From: Vishniacozyma victoriae
Lineage: Eukaryota; Basidiomycota; Tremellomycetes; Tremellales; Bulleribasidiaceae
Reading direction: 5' to 3'
Assembly (NCBI GenBank): GCA_017654735.1
Contig: JADPYG010000003.1
Span: forward strand, 186,001 to 250,000
Length of the DNA stretch: 64,000 nucleotides
In this document: positions 20,853-34,786 of the stretch, in pieces
Position numbering within the stretch: position 1 is the first letter of the stretch
Layout of the letters: each line of letters begins with the position of its first letter
The notes under the pieces: generated by a model
Databases searched by the model: none
Seen by the model: the letters and a program-made list of their open reading frames with translations, nothing else
Told to the model about the DNA's origin: nothing
Program-made: the position numbers and the translations under genes

Positions 20853-23372
20853 ATGCTACCAAGATCAGCATTAGCAAAGACCCGTCTGGGTCTAGGGAGA
20901 ATACCTTTATCAAGGGCTGTTCTACCAAGGCAGATCGCTGCTTTATCGATCGCGTCTCGACCTGTCAAGACCGATATCCGTACGTTCATCTACTTGAATT
21001 CTATGCAACGCGAAGCTAAAGTACAGGTCTACGTCAATCACTACTAGCTGCCAGATGGTACGCTTCATCCGCTGCTGCCGAGAAGCAAGACGAGGATGAC
21101 TTCTTCTCTTCCGATGTTACCGCCTCCCCCCAAGCATCTACTTCATCGACCACCCTCTCCGAAAGCACCGACCCACTATCCGTATCATCACCGCCACAAG
21201 ACTCTGAATCAGACCTGCCTTCCGAGCCATCAACACCCGCTATCCAGATCACACCATTCACTAGCTTAAAAGGCAAAGTCGACCACGACATCCTCAAAGC
21301 GCTTACGGTTCGACCATTCCAGCTGACCGCTATGAGTGAGGTTCAGAAGAGGGTCCTTGCCATGATGCCGGAGTTGGCTGGTGGAAAGCCCAAGCGATCT
21401 GTTGTGGAAGGAGAAGATGGAGCACAAGAGACAGAGGAGACTATTCAAGTCAATGCTGTTGGGCAAAAGGTTTCGACTGCGGCCCGTGGAAAGCATGATT
21501 TGTTGGTCAAGGCCAAGACCGGTACCGGAAAGACCATTGTACGTTCCATCCCTTTGGTATGAAGCGATGTACTGATCTCAGGCCTTCCTCGTACCCGCCA
21601 TCGAGTCCAGGCTGAATCAACTGGAAGAGATCATGAAGAACTCGGAAGATCGATCAGAAGGTGGTCAAAGGAGAAAGGCAACCGCCAAGAACTCTGTAGG
21701 AGCTGTCATCATTTCCCCCACCCGAGAACTCGCTACCCAAATCGCCAACGAAGCCATCAAAGTCTGTACATGGCGCAAAGAACTCAATGTCCGATTATTC
21801 GTCGGTGGAATGTCTCGATCAGCTCAACTGCGCGATTTCAAGCGAAACCGAAAAGATATCATTGTCGCTACTCCTGGTCGAATGAAGGATATGCTCACCG
21901 AGCCGGATGTCATGGAGGCTGTTGGAGATGCTCAGACTCTAATCTTGGATGAGGCCGACACGTTACTGGATATGGGATTCTCGAAGGATCTGAACGACAT
22001 TATCTCGGCTTTACCGAAACAGAGACAGACTTTCCTGTTCTCCGCCACCGTTTCGCCTCAGATTAGGGATGTCGCTCGAAAATCGTTGAAACCAGATCAT
22101 CAATTCATCGATTGTGTACCGAAGAACGAAACCAACACCCATACCCATATTCCCCAGTACTACACTGTTCTACCTTCCGCCGCCGAACAGATCCCACATA
22201 CACTCAAGTTGATCGCCCATGATCAGATGGAGAACCCTGATTCGAAGGTCATTCTATTCTTGCCAACCACGAAAATGACGATGCTCTGGGCGACAATGCT
22301 CCGAGAACTCAACAGCGTTCTTCCAGGCCGAACATCAGTCCATGAAATCCACTCTGGTCTCGATCAGCGACGTCGATCTCGAGCTTCCGATGATTTCAGG
22401 AAGGACCAACGACCTTCTATCCTCGTCACTTCGGATGTATCAGCCCGAGGAGTCGATTACCCCGGTGTCACCCGAGTCATTCAAGTTGGTGTTCCATCAT
22501 CAGGTGAACAATACATTCATCGAGTCGGCCGAACCGGTCGAGGAGGCAAGGAAGGTGGACGAGGAGATCTGGTTCTACTACCTATCGAAGCTGGATTCGT
22601 TCAGGAACTCAACAAGGTCCCCATCAAGTCGGTCTCAGTCGATGAAATCACTGAACAACTCGCACCTGTCTTTTCCCCTGAACAACTCGCAAATATCGAT
22701 ACCAAAGTCAACGGTCTATTACCTTCTCTCGACCCCGAGGCTATTCGGGAAGTCTACACTAGTTTAATAGGTTATTACCTAGGTCGATCCGATACGATGC
22801 GAGTAGGCACCATGAAGATCTACGAAGCTCTTCAGAAATGGTCGACGGAAGCTGCTGGTCTATCCGAGGTACCTCACCTAAGTCCTGCTTTCTTGTCAAA
22901 ACTAGGTTTGAACAAGAAATCAAGTTTCGGTAGTAAATCCGGCGGCGGTGGACGAGGTGGATTCGGAGGTGGAGGACGAGGTGGTGGACGGGGTGGATTT
23001 GGAGGTGGTGACCGTGGAGGAGGAGGAGGGTTTGGATCTAGGAAACCCGCTTTCGGAACTCGAGAACGTTCATTCGGAGAGAGCGGCGGACGTGATAGGG
23101 AAGGAGGTGGAGGAGGGTATGAAAGGAAAGAGCGGGGTGGATTCTCGGGCGGAGGCGACCGGGAAGGTGGAGGTGGTGGATATGAAAGGAAGGAGAGGGG
23201 TGGATTCTCAGGTGGTGGTGGACGAGGTGGAGGTGGAGGAAGGGGTGGGTTCGGTGGTGGAGGTGGGAGGGGTGGATTCGGTGGAGGAGGACGTGGAGGT
23301 GGGGGTGGAGGAGGATTCGGTGGACGTGGTGGTGATCGTGGAGACCGGGGAGGTGGTGGAGACCGATATTAA
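20853..23372 (+). CDS. Mitochondrial DEAD-box RNA helicase (MSS116-like) with RGG tail
   Basis: ATP-dependent RNA helicase, probably for mitochondrial intron splicing or translation. Exon 1 encodes a basic presequence (MLPRSALAKTRLGLGRIPLSRAV) and joins exon 2 through a phase-1 intron with acceptor CACTACTAG; a second intron follows AKTGTGKTI (acceptor at about 21582). Motifs in order: AKTGTGKT (I), PTRELA (Ia), TPGR (Ib), DEAD (II), SAT (III), SARGVDYPG (V), HRVGRTGR (VI). The last 150 residues or so are Gly/Arg-rich (RGGFGGGGRGG repeats and two copies of a GGYERKERGGF unit), an RNA-binding RGG tail encoded by 22940-23370. Yeast MSS116 has a shorter basic tail. Confidence 0.9.
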
Positions 23373-23867
23373 GTCTTCCTACTCCACTTTTCACGTTCCC
23401 ATTCCCATTGTGAAAATACGAAGATATCAATAACTTTCGCATCATACCCAACCTTTGTTGTACCCGGAGATCAATACTCCACCTTCCAAAACTAAAGCTG
23501 TTTACATACAATCGTACTACGTACATTAGAAGATATTCACATCATTACGACACCCCTCCATTCATGCATACTTTCCTTGCAGCTATTATATACACATTCC
23601 CTGCGAGTATGAGATGAGTCATTGGAGTGGAGAAGGGCCGACCCGACCGGCGCGCTGGCGCCAAGTCGAAAAGATCGGATTGACTTCGGCGAATACCCCG
23701 GCTTGTCCGGCGAGTAATTTCTCTACTCTTGGTATGTACATCGGGGCAACCTCGTATGAACCACTCTTCCCAGCGTGCTCCATTCTCCCTAGTCCATGTA
23801 TATATATATATCCCCCCACTATCTCTTCATCCTCTACTATATCTGCTTTGTATAACGAAAATTTAAA
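23373..23867. other. Intergenic region and alpha-glucosidase promoter
   Basis: No gene seen. GGCGC-GCTG-GCGCC at 23649-23662 is a perfect 5-bp inverted repeat; CCGACCCGACCGG lies next to it. A TATATATATAT tract at 23800-23811 is a likely TATA element 57 bases before the start. Confidence 0.45.
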
Positions 23868-25846
<1,979 letters not shown>

Positions 25847-26607
25847 TGTAGTACAGAATGTGAATAGGACAGTGTATATAGAAGAGTAGTATTGTCTTGC
25901 GTATATGCAAACTTGCTTGCTCCACTCCTAGTACAAGCATCATAAGTCATGTCAACAACTGCCACTTCTGAACGATCATGATGAATGCCACAAACCAACT
26001 TTACTCCGCCTCTTACCGACCACTCACACCTCATCAATATGTCATCCGCACCCCGGCACAAAACTCCCGGGAAGCAACCTACGATGCATCAGCGCTTTCG
26101 CCATATGGCGTCCAAAGGCCTCTTTTCAAGTTTTGTATCGATAGTTCCTGAAAATGACATCTGCCAAGGTTGCCAAGCGAAACAGCTCCTCGCTGCTTTT
26201 ACCTTTGTCATCAGAGTTGACATCGTCTCGCTCGGGTTTTATGCTCGTCAAGCACAGCGAGATGATTGACGATGCCAAGGAAGCGAGGAACAATCACCGA
26301 GGCTTGGTAGGAACAATCACATCAGTAACTCCCATATCCAGGAAGGGGATGGAGGGGGCGGATGTGGGAATTTAGGATCGTCCTTCTCGTCTTACCCCTT
26401 ACCTCGCCCCATACGTGTCCTACTGGAATATGGTATATGTCGCTCAATCCGCTGATGTGCTTTACCGTCTTCTTGGGTTTTGGTATTTGTATTCATCAAG
26501 TCACTTTTGACGTGAACCTATTAACTTCTTTGGACCTTGGACAGCTTTCAAAGCGGTCTCATTCGACGGTAATCGACTACGGCCTCAGATATACGGAAAA
26601 CGGCACG
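25847..26607. other. Intergenic region upstream of the SLC6-type transporter
   Basis: No supported gene. An open frame at 26154-26375 (73 residues, Ser-rich, no motif) could be an upstream ORF or a leftover exon. The transporter frame is open back to 26362, but that part shows no conservation-like signal. ACCTTTGTC occurs at 26200-26208. Confidence 0.4.
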
Positions 26608-28933
26608 ATGGGATTCAAGGATACAGCACGAAATGTACGGGATAAGGTGATTCCTGCCCCAATACAAAGAGGGGCAGTCAAGGTATTAAACATCATCGCT
26701 CCCATGCCCGCCAAATCCGATGATGGACGAGATCAATGGCCTTCAAGAGCTGCTTTCTTGTTGGCAGCAATGGGAGGATGCGCCGGACAAGGTAATCTGT
26801 TGAGATACCCTTCGGTAGTATACAACAATTACGGATTACAATGGTTTATCCCTTACCTCCTGGCCATCGTCCTCGTCGCTATCCCAGCACTCATTATCGA
26901 AATCAGTATCGGACAAGCGTACCGAGGTGGAACAGTTATCGCATTCAACAACATCCATGGTCGACTCAAGGGAGTAGGGATCGGTCCGGTCATTGTCAGT
27001 TTTATCGTCGTACAATACTTTACAGTCAATCTCGCTTGGATCATGGTTTATTTCCGAAACTCTTTCTATTCACCTTTACCATGGGAAGGAAGGATTGACG
27101 ATTTCTACAATAACGACGTTATCGCCAACCCAATGCCTATCAGTGGTGAATTATCAGCAGATGGTAAATCGGTCCTGAGCTACACTTCATACCCCTCAGT
27201 CGGCCTCATTGGAGAAACAGTCGGATGGAGCGCTTTCGTTTGGTTCCTCATTTGGTTCTCCATCTTCCGAGGAGTTGGAACGACTGGTCGAGTCGTCTAC
27301 TTTACCATGGGTCTACCTATTGTCACGACAATCATTATCGTCGGTCGATCTTTATCACTCGAAAATGCCGGTGCAGGAGTTAGGCTACTATGGGCAACAT
27401 GGCGAGGAGAAGCTCTTCGATCTGGAACAGTCTGGCAAACGGCAGTCGGACAAGTTTTCTTCTCGACAGGAGTCGGATTCGGTTATTTCACATCATACGC
27501 TTCATATAACCAAAAACATTCCAACGCAGTCATGGACGCTATCCTCATTTGTTCATCCAACGTCTTGTTCGAGAATTTCGCCGCGCTCGCCATCTTTGGA
27601 ATTGTCGGATTCCTGCGTCGATGGCCATGGGAGTCGGAACGACTAGGAGCGTTCGTAGTTGGATTCTTGACTTTACCCGAGGCAGTCCTTCAAATGCCAG
27701 GATCACAATTCTGGGCTTTCCTCCTCTTCTTCACCTTGATTGTCCTCGGTTTCTCGTCCGCATTCGTCATGCTCGATGTCGTCGCTACCTTACTAGTCGA
27801 CTCTGGGATGAAATACTCTCGACCAACCATCGTCACTGCCCTCACGCTCATCTCATTCCTCATGTGTCTACCGTACTGTACCGAATTCGGATATTACCTC
27901 CTAGACGGAATCGACAGGTGGATGAACAATGTCCTCCTTATCTTTGTAGTCTGGGCCGAAGTAACCTCGTGCTCAACGGTATATCGATACAAAGACGTCA
28001 TTTCACAAACTGGTAAACCAGCTTTCATCGTCTACAACTTTGGATACCTCTTTGGTCAATTCATCGGAATCGTCGTCGCACACGTAACCTATGAACCGGG
28101 ATACGGAGCGGCAGCTGGTATTGGATTATACATCGTTTGCTCAATCATCTCGATCATCCTTGCAAAAGGAGCGGAACCGCTTGAGATGCGATTAGACAAG
28201 TCGAACGGATGGGGAGCTAGGGTGATGAAGAAATATTGGAACCCAGATTCGAAATTCGGTCAAGCATTCAGGACTGTTTGGTCAAGGTTTTTCTACCTCG
28301 CTTTCTACTCTGTACGTCTATCGTCTCTTTACGTGGGGTTCACTGGCTGATATACAGGGAAACCAACTGCGACGAGATCTAAATCTGATCGTGGGAACGG
28401 GGAAGAATTGGAAAATCCCAGTATTCATGCCAGTCCTACTTCGATACATCTCAGGTCCAGTCCTCGCTATCATCCTATCGTTTGCTGTACCAGAATTCCA
28501 CTCGCTTCGATACGATCCACTCATGATCCTGGGGTTCATCGCTTCGATTTCAGCTATTCTTCTGTAAGTCAATGATATTTCGGTGAAATCCGATCTTTTG
28601 AAAAAAATCGATTTACCTTGATCCCTCCTTCATTTTTCCTTCCATTCTACGAGTGTTTCTGAGCATTGCTGACGCTATAGGATGCTCATTGGATTCTTCT
28701 TCCCAAGGTACTATACCAGTGAAGACATCGGAAACGTAAGCTGACTTTTAGATTCTACGAGCCCCTAGTCCCTGTACATCGAAGAACAGAAGGAACAGAA
28801 GAGACAGTAGTCAACGAACTCAGACAGAAAGACTCGATAGACTCCGGATCAGGAACTACAGTCAACGTCGTAAGTCCGAGCGACAACCCGCTATCAAGCT
28901 ATCGGGCTAATGGTATAGGTCGAAAGTGCCTAA
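26608..28933 (+). CDS. Sodium:neurotransmitter symporter family (SLC6/SNF) transporter
   Basis: Plasma-membrane or organellar carrier of amino acids or related solutes, with the LeuT fold of about twelve helices. TM1 has MGGCAGQGNLLRYPSVVYNNYG with the unwound glycine region that binds substrate and sodium in the family. Other helices: FIPYLLAIVLVAIPALIIEISIG, VIVSFIVVQYFTVNLAWIMVYF, VVYFTMGLPIVTTIIIVG, FENFAALAIFGIVGFL. Exons: 26608 to about 28311, then short exons ending ...VNVVESA at 28933; intron 28708-28752 or so starts GTACTA. ATG 26608 (MGFKDTARN) is chosen; an upstream in-frame ATG at 26362 would add 82 residues. Substrate unknown. Confidence 0.87.
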
Positions 28934-29468
28934 AGGAGACGGTTGTTTGAGATATAGCCATCTGGCCCCGATGGAATATGCTTTTTTGTTAGGATATACT
29001 ATGCATGTAGACTCTCGGCCCCTCTATACTTGTCCGGCCATAGCTTGCCTACCTCCCAGATTCGCAGACTCGTGTCGACCTGCACCGGGTACAGTATCAC
29101 AAGTGCGCCACTCCGCCACGCCGGATCCCGGTTACGCAAATTCTGCTAGCTCCTCCTCTTACTATTTTTACCTCGTCTCTTCGGTCTTCTACAGATCATT
29201 TAATCGGCATCTCGGTCATACCACGGATGTGTGACTCAGGCTGCACGGATGTCGGAAACAATCTGCATACAGTCTATTTGACGTCATACAACCCACCTAG
29301 ATCCGTCGGGAGCTCGGTGGGGTACCCGAATGGTTTAGTGGAGTACCGGCGGCTTCGGAGACCTGATACTAGGTGATGAGGAGATCTCGGTCATACTCAC
29401 TCAGACTCAACCTATAAAGATGACCTTGAGTTGAATGCACAACTCCATCCGCCATCCATCGATCCAAC
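28934..29468. other. Intergenic region and GH39-like gene promoter
   Basis: No gene seen. GC-rich stretch 29305-29370 with GGGTACCC (29319-29326) and several CCGG/CGG words; TATAAA at 29412-29417, 52 bases before the ATG, is a good TATA box. Confidence 0.45.
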
Positions 29469-30909
29469 ATGATCACACCAATCTACCTACTCCTCTGCTC
29501 TCTAGCCGTTTCCGCCCACCCCCTCGAGGGTCGAGCAGATAGTGTCACTGCAAATGTCAACTTTAGTAATAATACCGGCACACCTAAACATCTCGCTTCT
29601 GGCATTCTCTATGGTGTACCCGACCAACAGAATCAAATCCCAAGTTCATTTTATACGGGTATGGGATTCAATTATTTGAGGGCGGGAGGTGCTCAGGTAG
29701 GAGCGCCTGGAAGGGGTTGGATTTGGGGTATGAATGAGTATAAAGTATGTCCTCTATTGTAAAAAAATAGGAATAAGGGCTGACGCAAAGAACCGCTTCG
29801 CATCAGTTTTATCGAATTATAAAACCGCTCGACAGTACAACGCACCATTCGTCTTCCTTCCCCACGATCTATGGGGAGCCGATTCGACTCAGAACAGTTC
29901 AGCTCCTTATCCAGGTGATAATGGAGATTGGACATATTACGATCAATACCTCACCACCCTATTTGCCGATATGAAATCGAACGGTATGGTAAACGGTGTA
30001 ATTTGGGATTCATGGAATGAACCTGATCTTGGAACTGTATTCTGGGGTCGATCACAAGATCAATACCTCCAAATGTGGGGTAGGACCTACGCCAAAGTAC
30101 GAGCTGCATTTGGGACTGCTGTTCCTATTTCAGGTCCTTCCACTTCTTCCGAACCTAGTACTGGGAACAATTGGTGGAATAACTTTGGGTCTTTTATCAA
30201 GGCGAACGGATCAATCCCCGATCAGTGGTCTTGGCATATGGAGACTGGGGGTGGATCTATGACGGGATCATTTGGAGGGTTACAATCCGTTTTATCAAAG
30301 TATCAACTCCCTCAGAAACCGATCAATATCAACGAATACGCTGTTTTCAATGAACAAGTACCCGCAGGCGCTGCTTGGTGGATCTCTCAACTTGAACGGG
30401 TGAATGCTATCGGCCTACGAGGAAACTGGCTATCCGCCAATCAACTGCACGATTTCCTCGCTTCCCTGCTCAGTAAACCAGGAGCACCCAATACCTACTC
30501 GGCAACTGGTACTGGATACTACACCAATGGAGAATATCAAGTCTACAAGTACTACGCAAACAGCATGTCCGGTTATCGAGTCGGAACAACCGCATCGTCC
30601 GATCTCGCTCTGGATGTCTACTCGACAGTTGATAAAACTGCTAAAATCGCCCGAGTATTGGTTGGTGTCCGATTACAACAAGGCACATGGTATGTCCAGC
30701 TCAACAAGCTCTCATCATTGGGTCTACCGACTTCTGGATCGCTCAATATCCATACGTTTGGATTTGCCGATAAGGGCCATTACACCGAAGTTGACGGTCC
30801 GAACGATCTGGGCTATTACTCGCATGATTACTCGGGAGATAGCGTTACTTTCCCTATTTATCAGAATGACAAGTCGACCGCTTATGCTTTCGAGTTTGCC
30901 TTGCCCTAG
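29469..30909 (+). CDS. Secreted glycoside hydrolase, clan A (GH39-like)
   Basis: 464 residues from two exons (29469-29744 and 29791-30909). Signal peptide MITPIYLLLCSLAVSAHP. The TIM-barrel core has GVIWDSWNEPDLGTVFW, where the Glu of NEP is the acid/base, and KPININEYAVFNE, where the Glu of NEY is the nucleophile position of clan GH-A. Upstream SGILYGVPD and YLRAGGAQ fit the family entry strands. A C-terminal beta domain follows (ALDVYSTVDKTAKIARVLVGVR...). Family 39 includes beta-xylosidases and other exo- and endo-enzymes; the exact activity is not readable. Likely acts on external or cell-wall polysaccharide. Confidence 0.8.
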
Positions 30910-31170
30910 ATTTAAGGAGATGTGATGGGAAGGAGGAAGAGAAGGTCGAATGGAAGAAAGAGTGATAGTATCAGGAGAAAAAGATTGGACGGGAGAAATC
31001 TGAACCACGAAGAACAATCGTAATAGGCCTATGCATGACGTACCATTGCACTACCTTTTGTTCTACCTAATTTGTGCTTAACCTTCCTTGCCCACTTTGT
31101 TCTACCACGAGTGTGCGCTCGATCAGCGCCCATGCCTGCTCTCGGCCTCATCATACGCTGTACGTCGAAT

Positions 31171-32933
31171 CTAGATCTTCTCGAATTCATCAATCCGCGC
31201 CTTCTCTCCATCTAATGAGGTAGTTTGAGGGCTCTCTTCGTGGCCTCCATGGCTCGCGTCTCGTAGTTCCTGAGAGTCAGCTTCGTCATCTCATTCTTCA
31301 GGAGGACCTACCGCTGGGAGATGTAACAAAACTTTCGGACCTGTAAACAAAAAATCAATTTGCTCCAAAGACAATTTGGCTGTCTCGGGGTAGAAAAAGT
31401 AAACGATGGGTACGAAACAAGCGTTGAATATGCAGAAATAGACATATGTGTAATGACCGATAGATTTGATTGATATTGGGGTAATTTCGACCACGAGGAA
31501 TGTAAAGATCCAATTGGATGCTGAAGCGAGAGCAGCGGCGGATGCTCGAATGGGTAGAGGTGCGTATTCGGCGGGTAGAAGCCAGGGTATAGCGAGTAGG
31601 CCGACTGCGAAAAAGAAATTGAAGAGAAACAACATTGCTGCTGCTATGATACCTGTTGCGTAAAATGAGACCGAGGTGCAACCGGCTAAAATGGCCATAC
31701 AGCCACATTGACCGATGGCGGCGAAAAGCATGAGCTTTCTCTATCACATGAGCAGGATTTTCAACCCGTAGAGATTGGGGCTTACTCGTCCAACTCGATC
31801 AATTAGCCAGATAGGTATTAGGGACGACAAGAAGTAGGCGACACCATTCCCACCGGCGAGAAGAAGTGACGTCTCTCGAGTGAGACCTATGGATTGCTCA
31901 AAGATCACGGGTGCGTCTGAGGTTTAACATCCAAGCCTGTGCGAAGTGACTCACAGTAAGTGATTAGATTGATACCGCAGAGTTGCTGCATAAATTGAGA
32001 TCCAACACCAAGCATCACACGATGAAAGTATCGTTCTTTACCATTCGTAAAGCACGCCCTGACCGCTGACAGGGGTACTCCATCTTTATTTCGAACGATC
32101 GCTGCTTCTTCCGCCGCCAGAGCCGATTTGATTTCCAACAATTCAGCATCCACTTGGGCGGCTCTGACGTCGTCACCGTGTATCGAAAGTTGGTCAAGAA
32201 CAGCGAGTGCTTGATCTTCTCGTCCATGTTTCAGCAACCATCTAGGTGATTCCGGACAAAACAGGATAAGGATGACTGTACCGATTGCGAAAACGATTTG
32301 AAGTGCGATTGGGAGTCGAAATTGAGCAGGAGAGGTAACGTAGCTCATGCCATAGTCGATCCAGTAGGAGATCATGACTCCAAAAATGGTAGTTGCCAAC
32401 TCGATACCAAGGGCCTGTCCTCGATTATGGGCCTTTGTAGTCTCGCTGTGCCATACAGGTACTGTAGAGGTGTTCATACCGGTACCGAGTCCAGTGATGA
32501 TTCGTCCCACGATCAATTGTGGAATCCCGAACGATGCCGTTTGAATAGCTGCGCCAATACACAAGACGGTACATCCCAGCATGATGGTTCTTCGTCGACC
32601 AAAGACTTCACCGTAAAAGAAAGTGAAAATGGATCCGAAAAGACACCCAATCTCGTAAATCGCGACCACAGTCCCTTGCAAAGATGCAGAACCAGTGCCA
32701 GTGGATGTAGTGTCTGCGGTCAGCTCACACTCCGACGGAAAGACCTACCTATTTCAGGGAACTGAGCAGTGAAGGCTGCACCAGTCAAGAGTCCAGACAT
32801 GACACCTTGATCATATCCGAATAGTAAAAAGGCAAGACCACAGCTAATCATCAGCATGGCTCAGACGAGTCACTTACCAAGCTGTGATGGCCCAGTTCGC
32901 GACCTTCCCCCGCAATACTGTATTTAGTGGCAT
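31171..32933 (-). CDS. MFS sugar transporter
   Basis: Sugar/H+ symporter of the major facilitator superfamily, plasma membrane, twelve helices. Starts MPLNTVLRGKVANW; then LLFGYDQGVMSGLLTG (family signature), YGEVFGRRRTIMLG (loop 2-3 motif), CPESPRWLLKHGR (PESPR motif), QQLCGINLITYY (QQxxGxN substrate motif), DRVGRRKLM (loop 8-9) and FYPETAKLSLEQID (PETxxxxLE). Seven or so exons. The C terminus is uncertain: splicing at GTAGGT after HLPA gives a 32-residue hydrophilic tail with the stop at 31171; read-through would stop at about 31291. The upstream region holds three CGG-N-CCG sites. Divergent from nothing close; GH39-like gene ends 262 bases from its 3' end. Confidence 0.88.
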
Positions 32934-33287
32934 TGTCTCTGAGTGATTTTAGAGGGGATATGTATGGTCCGATGATCATGGGGAGTATAGGGTCCCCATG
33001 GGATCACCCTTATATACACTCGAGAGCGGACTAGACGTCAAGAGTCGAGGCGTACCATCGGTCCGGGGTAGGTGGTACATTACACCTCGGACCGAGATCT
33101 GGAGAGGCTAGGCGATTTGCAGTGCCTAGCATATCATGTGTTGTACCTTGATCGCCATGATTCCCGCTCATCTATCCAGGTATGGGTTCCGCCGGCGAGG
33201 GTCGGGTGTAGAGATGACCGGAATGTCGGGACATGGCTGAATTACTCTCGGTCCGAAATGATTCGGGACGCCACCTAAAAAGCGTTG
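32934..33287 (-). promoter_or_regulatory. Sugar transporter promoter with three CGG-N-CCG palindromes
   Basis: CGGTCCG at 33059-33065, CGGACCG at 33088-33094 and CGGTCCG at 33249-33255. The first two form an imperfect inverted repeat (CGGTCCGGGGTAGGTG against CACCTCGGACCG). Sites lie 126-322 bases upstream of the transporter start. CGG-N-CCG is a Zn(II)2Cys6-type operator. TATATA at 33012-33017 may be the TATA box. Confidence 0.45.
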
Positions 33288-33688
33288 TCATCTCCTTTTT
33301 TGGCACCTTTCACTGCAAGTCAGTACCAATGTGATATTTCTATGTATTGCCAAGATCTCCTGATCCTTCGGTGGTGCCGAGGTGAAGACGATATTGTGCT
33401 TGGTGCACTCGAATGGGGTGGACTGAATGTCAAATTGACCTTCGGCGCGAATGCTCTCGCGGCCCGATCGCTCTGAGTCTAGAACGATCCTCACTGGTCT
33501 TTGATTGAAGATCTCAAGTATTCACAGGTGCACTCCGGGCGGATCTGATGGTCTTCAGCCAGAACGAGTGTTGCTTCAATCCGCACTCCCGGCGACAGCT
33601 TCGGTTCTGGCGAGACTGGAATGAGCTGGACATCCAACGAGGCCCGGTCTTGACCTGGTGACATAGCGAATTTCATTTCATTGACCAC
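33288..33688 (-). CDS. Candidate small protein or gene remnant
   Basis: Two open stretches in different frames have coding-like composition: one from ATG 33688 with VQLIPVSPEPKLSPGVRIEATLVLAEDH, the other with RIVLDSERSGRESIRAEGQFDIQS to the stop at 33288. A 32-nt intron (GTGAATACT... to GACCAG) would join them as PECTLRIVLDS and give about 120 residues. That is at the lower limit of intron size here and has no clear branch site. So it is either a small real gene or a frameshifted remnant. I do not recognise the sequence. Confidence 0.33.
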
Positions 33689-33787
33689 ATGAGAGTGCGA
33701 GCCCTGATGGCGCGAGCAATGGTATCCTGATGCAATATATGTGATAATGGTACAGATCTAGGTGAGATACAAATTTTCGGCTTAATC

Positions 33788-34573
33788 CTACATCAACTCA
33801 AAGTCATCCAACTACACCGTTAGCTCCTTCTCTTCGTCATCAATAAGGATGGTAACTCACCTCATCGTTGTACTTCATGATCGTCCTCTTCTTGGCACTA
33901 GTATCCACCCAAGTAACGAAATCCTCCAACGACCTATTGACCAACATTGCCGGATCTGTTACTGGAGTTGGTCCAACTCGGATATGTCCTTGTTCTATCG
34001 TTCGGACCGCCTATTCATTAGCATTATCTTGTGTGGTCATAGGTGAAGTACATCTGATACTGTCTCTGCCATCCTTAGCTTGGTGACTACTACCGCTAAT
34101 CTCCTTCGAGCGACACTGGAGACTGTCAATTTGTTTTCGATATCAGATGGTTTGGCGTTTAGGTCTATATGTCAGCTGGCACCTATGTACTACAGGGGAG
34201 AAAGTACCTAGGACGCCCATATCATATAGCTTGTTGAGCATTTCCGATTCTTTCTGAGCTCGAAATGGGTCTTGAGCTGGTAAAAGTGATAATTTGTGAA
34301 CCAGTGACCTCATGGATCCGCATAGCTTGTTGTACCTTCCATCAGCTCTTGAGCCGCAAAGAAAGAATGGACATACTTGTGATAATCCTCTCTATCCTGG
34401 ATATGGTACTTTCTCATCACCTTGACTTCTCTATGTGACGCATCTTGTTTCCACTGAAGATTTGATCAGCCTCCACCATTGATTGTAGATTCTTGAGCAT
34501 GGGGTATATGACTTACACTTAGGAAGTCTACTTTCTTTAGTAGTTTCTGTTCGTGATGCTTAAGCTGCCTCAT
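33788..34573 (-). CDS. IMP3: U3 snoRNP protein IMP3
   Basis: Component of the Mpp10 subcomplex of the U3 snoRNP, needed for 18S rRNA processing in the nucleolus. Spliced protein: [23 protein letters not shown]..., [57 protein letters not shown], then the S4 RNA-binding domain [17 protein letters not shown] and [17 protein letters not shown]. The end [26 protein letters not shown] is the family's C terminus. About 185 residues, the usual length. Six exons or so with short introns. Confidence 0.93.
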
Positions 34574-34786
34574 TGTGTATGTATGTATAGGATGTATGAT
34601 ATATGTATAGTATATATGACCAGTAGTATAACAAGTGGAGGGAAGGGAAGTGAATGAATGAACGCGAAATTATATCACCGCCAATCTCCGTATTCATTAT
34701 ATCATTCATATTCATCATTCACCTCTATTATATACTCTTCTAACTACCCCCTTGTACCATCCATCCTATCCTCAAATAGCATAGAG

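Noticed and set aside
23038..23526. His-rich minus-strand frame of 162 codons
   Set aside because: It is the complement of the Gly/Arg repeat tail of the helicase; GGT/GGA codons read backwards give His, Leu and Ser.
26154..26375. 73-codon Ser-rich open frame before the SLC6-type gene
   Set aside because: No family match recognised, no partner exon, and ends inside the possible transporter leader; kept only as a note in the intergenic entry.
29300..29370. Possible solo LTR or inserted element in the GH39-like promoter
   Set aside because: No TG...CA ends, no target-site duplication and no second copy in the window; the stretch is only GC-rich.
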